A stretch of 9,139 bases of DNA from Gemmatimonadota bacterium (GTDB lineage Bacteria > Gemmatimonadota > Gemmatimonadetes > Gemmatimonadales > GWC2-71-9): the NCBI GenBank assembly GCA_029859185.1, contig JAOUDR010000081.1, forward strand, positions 1 through 9,139. Reading direction: 5' to 3'. How positions within the stretch are numbered: position 1 is the stretch's first letter; each line of letters begins with the position of its first letter. Below, piece after piece: positions 6,201 through 9,139 of this stretch. Both the position numbers and the translations under genes were made by a program. The notes beneath the pieces are model-generated. The model was not told the origin of the DNA and made no database searches. It worked only from the letters and a program-made list of their open reading frames with translations.

Positions 6201-9139
6201 CGCCATCACGCTCGATGGGCTCGAGATCGGCAGCGCCGGCGTCCGGATCCCCACGGTCTCCATCGGGACGAGTGGGCAACCGCAGGAGTTCACGCTGTTC
6301 GGCGCGACCCTCCGGCTGCGGGACTCCACCGCCGGTGGGAACCTCGTATACCCGGCGGTCTCCGGCAGCTATGCGCAGAACCGGTTCGCCCTCACCCTGA
6401 GCGGCGAGGTGACGTTCCTCGAGAACACGAGCCGGTTCACCGGGCTCACGATCTCGGCGGACGGCGACGTGCAGCTGGCGAGTGCGAGCCTGCTCAGCCA
6501 GCCCGTCGCGATCATCCCCGACGTGCTCACGGCGGATCAACTGGGCTTCGCGATTGCCGGTACGGGCACGGCACGCCGGATCGAGCTGTCGGCGCAGGCC
6601 CGACTCACCCTCCCCGGCCCGGGCGGGGACACGGTGTCCGCTCAGGGCAACGTGCGGCTCGATCTCGCGAGCGGTCGTCTCCTGGACGGCGCGATCGAGT
6701 TGACGCGCACGTTCCGGTGGCAGCCCGCGGGCGACAACCCGTACCTCCGGTTCGACGTGGATCGTGCGCGCCTCGACTCGGCCGGCCTGCACTTCACCGG
6801 CGGCGGTCGGCTGCGGCTCGCGGAGGGGGCGACCGTCGGCGTGACCTTCAACAACCTCCTCATCGGGCTGCCCGACTTCGCCCTCAAGTCGGGGAGCGCC
6901 ACGTTCGACAATCAGTTCGCGATCGGGGTGGGGATTGGTGAGGATGGCTCGTTCGCGTGGGGCGCGTACGCGCTGAATGCACCGCGGCCGGCGGGGAGCA
7001 ACCTGCGCGTGGCCCTGCCGCAGAACGTGACACTCGATGCCGCGGGGTTGACGCTCGCGGGCACGGCCAGCGCGTCGCTCAGGTACGCCGACCGGGAGTA
7101 CCCGACGCTCTCGGTCCAGTTCGCCGACAGCTTCGCGATCGCGCTCACGCCGCTCAAGGTCGCCAGCGGCCGGGCGGACTTCGTCCTCGGCGCCGACACG
7201 GTCGCGCGCGTGGATGCCGGCGGGTTCTGGCCGGGCAACATCTTCGCGATCCTGCCGGTTCCCCAACGCCTGGGCTTGCCGACCGAGAGCGTCGCCTACC
7301 TCGAGCTGAAGGACTCGACCGGCACGGTGCTGGTGGAGTCGAGCAGCGAGGCGGGCAACCTGCGGCTCCGGACCAGGCCCAACACGTCCGTGCGGCTGGT
7401 GATCCCGGCACTCGCCTCGCCGGACAGCGGGGCGCCGTCCGCCGCACTCTCGTTCGACGTCGTAGTGAACCCGCTCACCTTCCAACTCGTGTCGGGGTTC
7501 GTACGGGCGGAGGCGACGGAAGGGAACGAGGCCCTGTTCTCGCTGGCGGGCCTTGGCGTCCCGCTCACGGTGCGGCGGATCGCCTACGAACCGGTCGGTC
7601 AGACCTACGGCTTGCGGCTGGCCGGCCGGCTCATGCTGCCGCAGTCGCTCGAGAGTCTCGTGGTGGACGTCCCGGACCTCACCGTGACGCCTGCGGGGCT
7701 GTCCGGCGAGGTGCGGCTGGGCAGCTACATCCAGGGGGCCGGCCGACCCGAGCAAGCGCTGGCCCGGCATTCGTTCCTCAACGACAGTCTCGTCGTCCGC
7801 CTGGACGGTGTGCATCTCGAGTTCGGCGCCACCCCGTCGTTCGCACTCTCGGGAACGCTTTCGACGTTCCTGTTCAAGAAGCCGAACGAAGGACCGGCGC
7901 TCCTCTTCTGGAGTGGCGACGTCTCGCCGAACGGCGTCACGCTGCAGCTCAACGATGCACTCAACGCCCCCAAGCTGCCGCTCGCCATCGCGTTCTTCGA
8001 GCCGCAGGCCATCGGCGACGAGCCCGCGTTCCGCATCACGGCCACCACGCAGGAGTTCGCCGTCCGGATGAGCGGGGTGCTCACGATGCCCAGTCTGAGC
8101 CCCACGTTCGCGGTGTCGGTGGCCGGCCTCCAGATCGGCACCGGCGGGGTCACGCTGGCCGGGTCGTCGATCTCCGGGGTGGACACGACGCAGACGTTGC
8201 AGCTCTTCGGGGCGACGTTCCGGCTCCAGGACTCCACCGCCGGGAACACGGTCGTGTTCCCCGGAGTCGCGATGACCGTGGATCAGGGCGTCGTGGGGGT
8301 CACGCTCTCGGGCGAAGTGGACTTCATGGGGAACAAGAGCCGCTTTGCCGGACTCCGGGTCCGGACGGACGGGCAGGTGTCGCTGGCTTCGGCGAATCTG
8401 CTGAGTCAGCCGCTCGTGATCGCCGAGAACGTCCTCGCGCTCGAGAGGCTCAGCGTCACGAACAACCGGCTCCGGGCGGACCTCGCGATCACCCTGCCGG
8501 AGCCACTCAACAACGCGGGACCGCAGCAGGCGTTCTTCGAGGTGGGGGCCGACGGGACCATCGCAGGCGGCGCCAACCTCGCGATCATCCAGGACGCCGC
8601 GGGCCTGAATCCGCAGTCGAGTCACCAGTTCAACCTCGGCGTCGCGACCGTACATCTCCGCTATCTCGGGCTCGACCTCGACTTCGCCGCCCTCCGGCAG
8701 AACAGCGCGGTGCGAGTCGTGACCGACGTCTATCTCCAGAACGATGCCGACAACCGGATTCAGCTCGGTGACGTCGTGGGCGGGGTGGTCCAGCCTGGGC
8801 TCCGGGTTGGCTTCGATGGATCGGTGGCGTGGGGCAATCTGCAGCTCGCCCGCGAGTTCGACTTCGACTTCGAGGCGGTGCGACTCCGGCTCACCAACGT
8901 CTCCCTGCCCGAGCAGGCGACCGGGTTTGCCATCGGGTTCAGCGGGCAGCTCTCGCTCGCGCTCTCCGCCGTGTCCGGCTCGCTGGCGTTCGAGGACTTC
9001 GTGATCACCTCGCAGGGTGACGTGCAGTTCAATCCCAGCGGTGTCACCGGCGGCGAGCTTGCCATCGCCGACGTCGTGACGCTCTCCGTCAACGGGTTCG
9101 AGTACAGTGCCACACCCACGTCCATCGAAATCAAGAGCG
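1..9139 (+). CDS. Giant tandem-repeat beta-rich protein, partial at both ends
   Basis: Frame 1 stays open for all 3046 complete codons, so both ends lie outside the window and the visible part alone exceeds 300 kDa. I do not recognise the family. Layout: polar segment (residues 1-70), two-Cys module (about 73-170), then five long repeat copies beginning at residues 171, 923, 1559, 2194 and 2822, the last one cut off. The coding claim rests on the open length, the strong third-position G/C bias and protein-level repeats whose offsets are whole codons (1908, 1905 and 2256 bases). The chain has alternating hydrophobic residues, Gly/Asp/Asn turns, recurring L-x-L-P breaks, only about two dozen lysines and four cysteines. 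I see no Walker, protease, glycosidase or other catalytic motif, no evident membrane helix, and no RTX nonapeptides. An envelope or secreted structural role, or a beta-groove protein of the AsmA/TamB kind, is possible but unproven. No start is assigned: the first in-frame ATG (277) lies inside open, repeat-like sequence. Confidence 0.95.
217..510 (+). other. Two-cysteine module A
   Basis: Residues 73-170 carry two of the four cysteines in the window, Cys112 (334-336) and Cys145 (433-435), 33 residues apart. The pattern is Cys, then a strand, a Gly turn, G-x-I-x-G-x-I-T-G, and V-P-x-C. The same pattern recurs at 2536-2730 with Cys862 and Cys892, and in both places the core of a repeat copy follows directly. 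A disulfide within each module is a reasonable inference and would fit an exported protein, but nothing in the sequence proves it. In copies 1-3 the equivalent stretch (for example 4543-4655) has no cysteines. Confidence 0.6.
511..2766 (+). repeat. Long repeat copy 0 (divergent, 752 codons)
   Basis: This copy aligns without gaps to copy 1 at an offset of exactly 2256 bases from about 577 to 1160. Shared anchors include GQG (577) with AQGN (2833) and the Gly-Trp at 889 with that at 3145. After a one-codon shift it remains colinear at 2253 bases through VAY-L-x-LRD (1225), FDV (1387) and LGLPL (1489). PTLSN (2038) matches PSLSP of copy 1 (4279). Two of the three signature tryptophans are missing: FRL replaces FRW (649) and GFHP replaces GFWP (1159). 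Between 2041 and 2635 it holds about 105 more codons than copy 1, including unique sequence, a Pro/Ser/Gly linker and the second two-Cys module. It is the oldest or most specialised full copy visible here. Confidence 0.8.
2491..2766 (+). other. Pro/Ser/Gly linker and two-cysteine module B
   Basis: Inside the end of copy 0, a linker (PPSTGGPSPSD, 2494-2526) is followed by a module with Cys862 (2584-2586) and Cys892 (2674-2676), 30 residues apart. Its core, G-R-I-T-G-I-V-P-A-C, closely matches G-T-I-T-G-F-V-P-T-C of module A, and the strand after each second Cys ends in a similar S-x-L-x-F. Copy 1 begins directly after it. The duplication of linker plus Cys module ahead of a repeat core indicates that the ancestral duplicated block included both. 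Confidence 0.65.
2767..4674 (+). repeat. Long repeat copy 1 (636 codons)
   Basis: First of three closely related tandem copies. Motifs in order: LPG then AQGNVRFDLL (2833 onward), FRWQP (Trp at 2905), GLHFTGGGQLRLADGA (2971), PDFAVKSGS (3058), WGAYS (Trp 3145), DGFAIGF (3313), GFWPGN (Trp 3415), GLPSQDVAY (3466), VVNP-x-TFQ (3649), ADLV then TSQGLTGTAELGTYADTYD (3844-3930), PQRQPVRTVAL (3931), GALKSPLF (4036), PSLSP (4279), and LFGATFTLRDST (4393). L-x-L-P breaks near 3826, 4279 and 4708 (the last in copy 2) suggest shorter pseudo-repeats inside the unit. The start was set at the Ile (2767) that aligns with the corresponding positions of copies 2 and 3. Boundary phase is arbitrary. Confidence 0.88.
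4675..6579 (+). repeat. Long repeat copy 2 (635 codons)
   Basis: All signature motifs of copy 1 recur at 1908 bases downstream in the first part (Trp at 4813, 5053 and 5323; GLHFTGGGQLRLADGA at 4879) and at 1905 or 1902 bases later (ELGTYADTYDPQRQPVRTVAL from 5806; PSLSP at 6181). The indels are whole codons. In the 30 residues starting at FWPGNVFAALP, copies 1 and 2 match at 25 positions by hand count. Nucleotide identity is unbroken for 32 bases (3409-3440 with 5317-5348) and 26 bases (3931-3956 with 5836-5861). This makes it the closest relative of copy 1 in the window. Confidence 0.88.
6580..8463 (+). repeat. Long repeat copy 3 (628 codons)
   Basis: Follows copy 2 at a 1905-base period: Trp codons at 6718, 6958 and 7228, GLHFTGGGRLRLAEGA at 6784, GFWPGNIFA at 7222. 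In the 30-residue FWPGN block it matches copy 2 at 22 positions and copy 1 at 20 (hand counts). The loop PQRQPVRTVAL of copies 1 and 2 is replaced at about 7729-7785 by a different sequence (IQGAGRPEQALARHSF), and an extra Trp appears at 7909. The later anchors remain: PSLSP (8089), LFGATFRLQDSTAG (8203) and SRFAGLR (8338). The unit is slightly short because it joins the degenerate fourth copy at about 8464. Confidence 0.87.
8464..9139 (+). repeat. Degenerate, truncated repeat copy 4
   Basis: The ITLPEP stretch (Pro at 8497) aligns with LTLPGP of copy 3 (Pro 6613), and G-x-DGSVAWG (Trp 8830) aligns with GEDGSFAWG (Trp 6958). A GFAIGF hexapeptide at 8923 matches copies 1 and 2. The FRWQP and GLHFTGGG motifs are absent, and the distance from the Trp to GFAIGF is 93 bases instead of 171 in copy 1, which indicates a deletion of about 26 codons. 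It may be the start of a capping or C-terminal domain. The window ends before this can be judged. Confidence 0.6.

Noticed and set aside
2767..8463. DNA-level repeats as a mobile element or CRISPR-like array
   Set aside because: The repeats are long, diverged, in frame and coding; there are no terminal inverted repeats, no transposase and no short direct repeats with spacers.
2851..8655. Minus-strand open frame of 1934 codons as a real gene
   Set aside because: It lies in perfect register opposite the sense frame and exists because the sense gene avoids TTA, CTA and TCA. Its product is an Arg/Glu-rich charged sequence with no domain, and it inherits its repeats from the sense strand.
6957..8771. 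Plus-strand open frame of 604 codons in another frame, and similar ones at 1821-2942, 888-1529 and 5052-5552
   Set aside because: All overlap the continuous frame-1 gene, are dominated by Arg/Gly/Ala/Pro as expected of an out-of-frame high-GC read, and start and end inside repeat copies.
511..9139. RTX toxin, cadherin/Ig-like adhesin, FHA-type hemagglutinin, or PKS/NRPS megasynthase
   Set aside because: No GGxGxDxxx nonapeptides, no short Ig/cadherin-length repeats with their Ca or Trp/Tyr signatures, no FHA-type short solenoid repeats, and no synthase core motifs; the repeat unit is about 635 residues.

Overview
The window is one piece of a single giant protein-coding gene on the + strand. 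Reading frame 1 is open from the first base to the last: 3046 complete codons with no stop, and neither the true start nor the true stop is present. There is no intergenic DNA, RNA gene, promoter, terminator, mobile element or CRISPR array. By eye the DNA is roughly two-thirds G+C, with G or C at nearly all third codon positions. This points to a high-GC bacterium; I cannot place the phylum from this fragment.

The protein is a tandem repeat of very long modules. After a polar, Pro/Trp/Asp-rich segment (about residues 1-70) and a module with two cysteines (about residues 73-170), five copies of a long beta-strand-like unit follow: copy 0 (511-2766, 752 codons, divergent, with about 105 extra codons in its last third), copy 1 (2767-4674, 636 codons), copy 2 (4675-6579, 635 codons), copy 3 (6580-8463, 628 codons) and copy 4 (8464 to the window end, degenerate and cut off). 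Copies 1-3 carry three Trp motifs (FRWQP, W-G-A-Y, GFWPGN) at identical internal spacing, 80 and 90 codons apart. Copies 1 and 2 also keep nucleotide-identical patches, which suggests recent duplication or gene conversion.

The sequence resembles strand-turn-strand protein throughout: alternating hydrophobic and small polar residues, Gly/Asp/Asn turns, recurrent L-x-L-P breaks, few lysines and only four cysteines, which form two duplicated pairs. I see no catalytic motif, nucleotide-binding site, obvious membrane helix or known adhesin repeat. My best description is a very large beta-rich repeat protein, probably exported or envelope-associated, of unknown function. Exported location and fold are inference. 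The long ORFs in other frames, including one of 1934 codons on the minus strand, are shadows of this gene.
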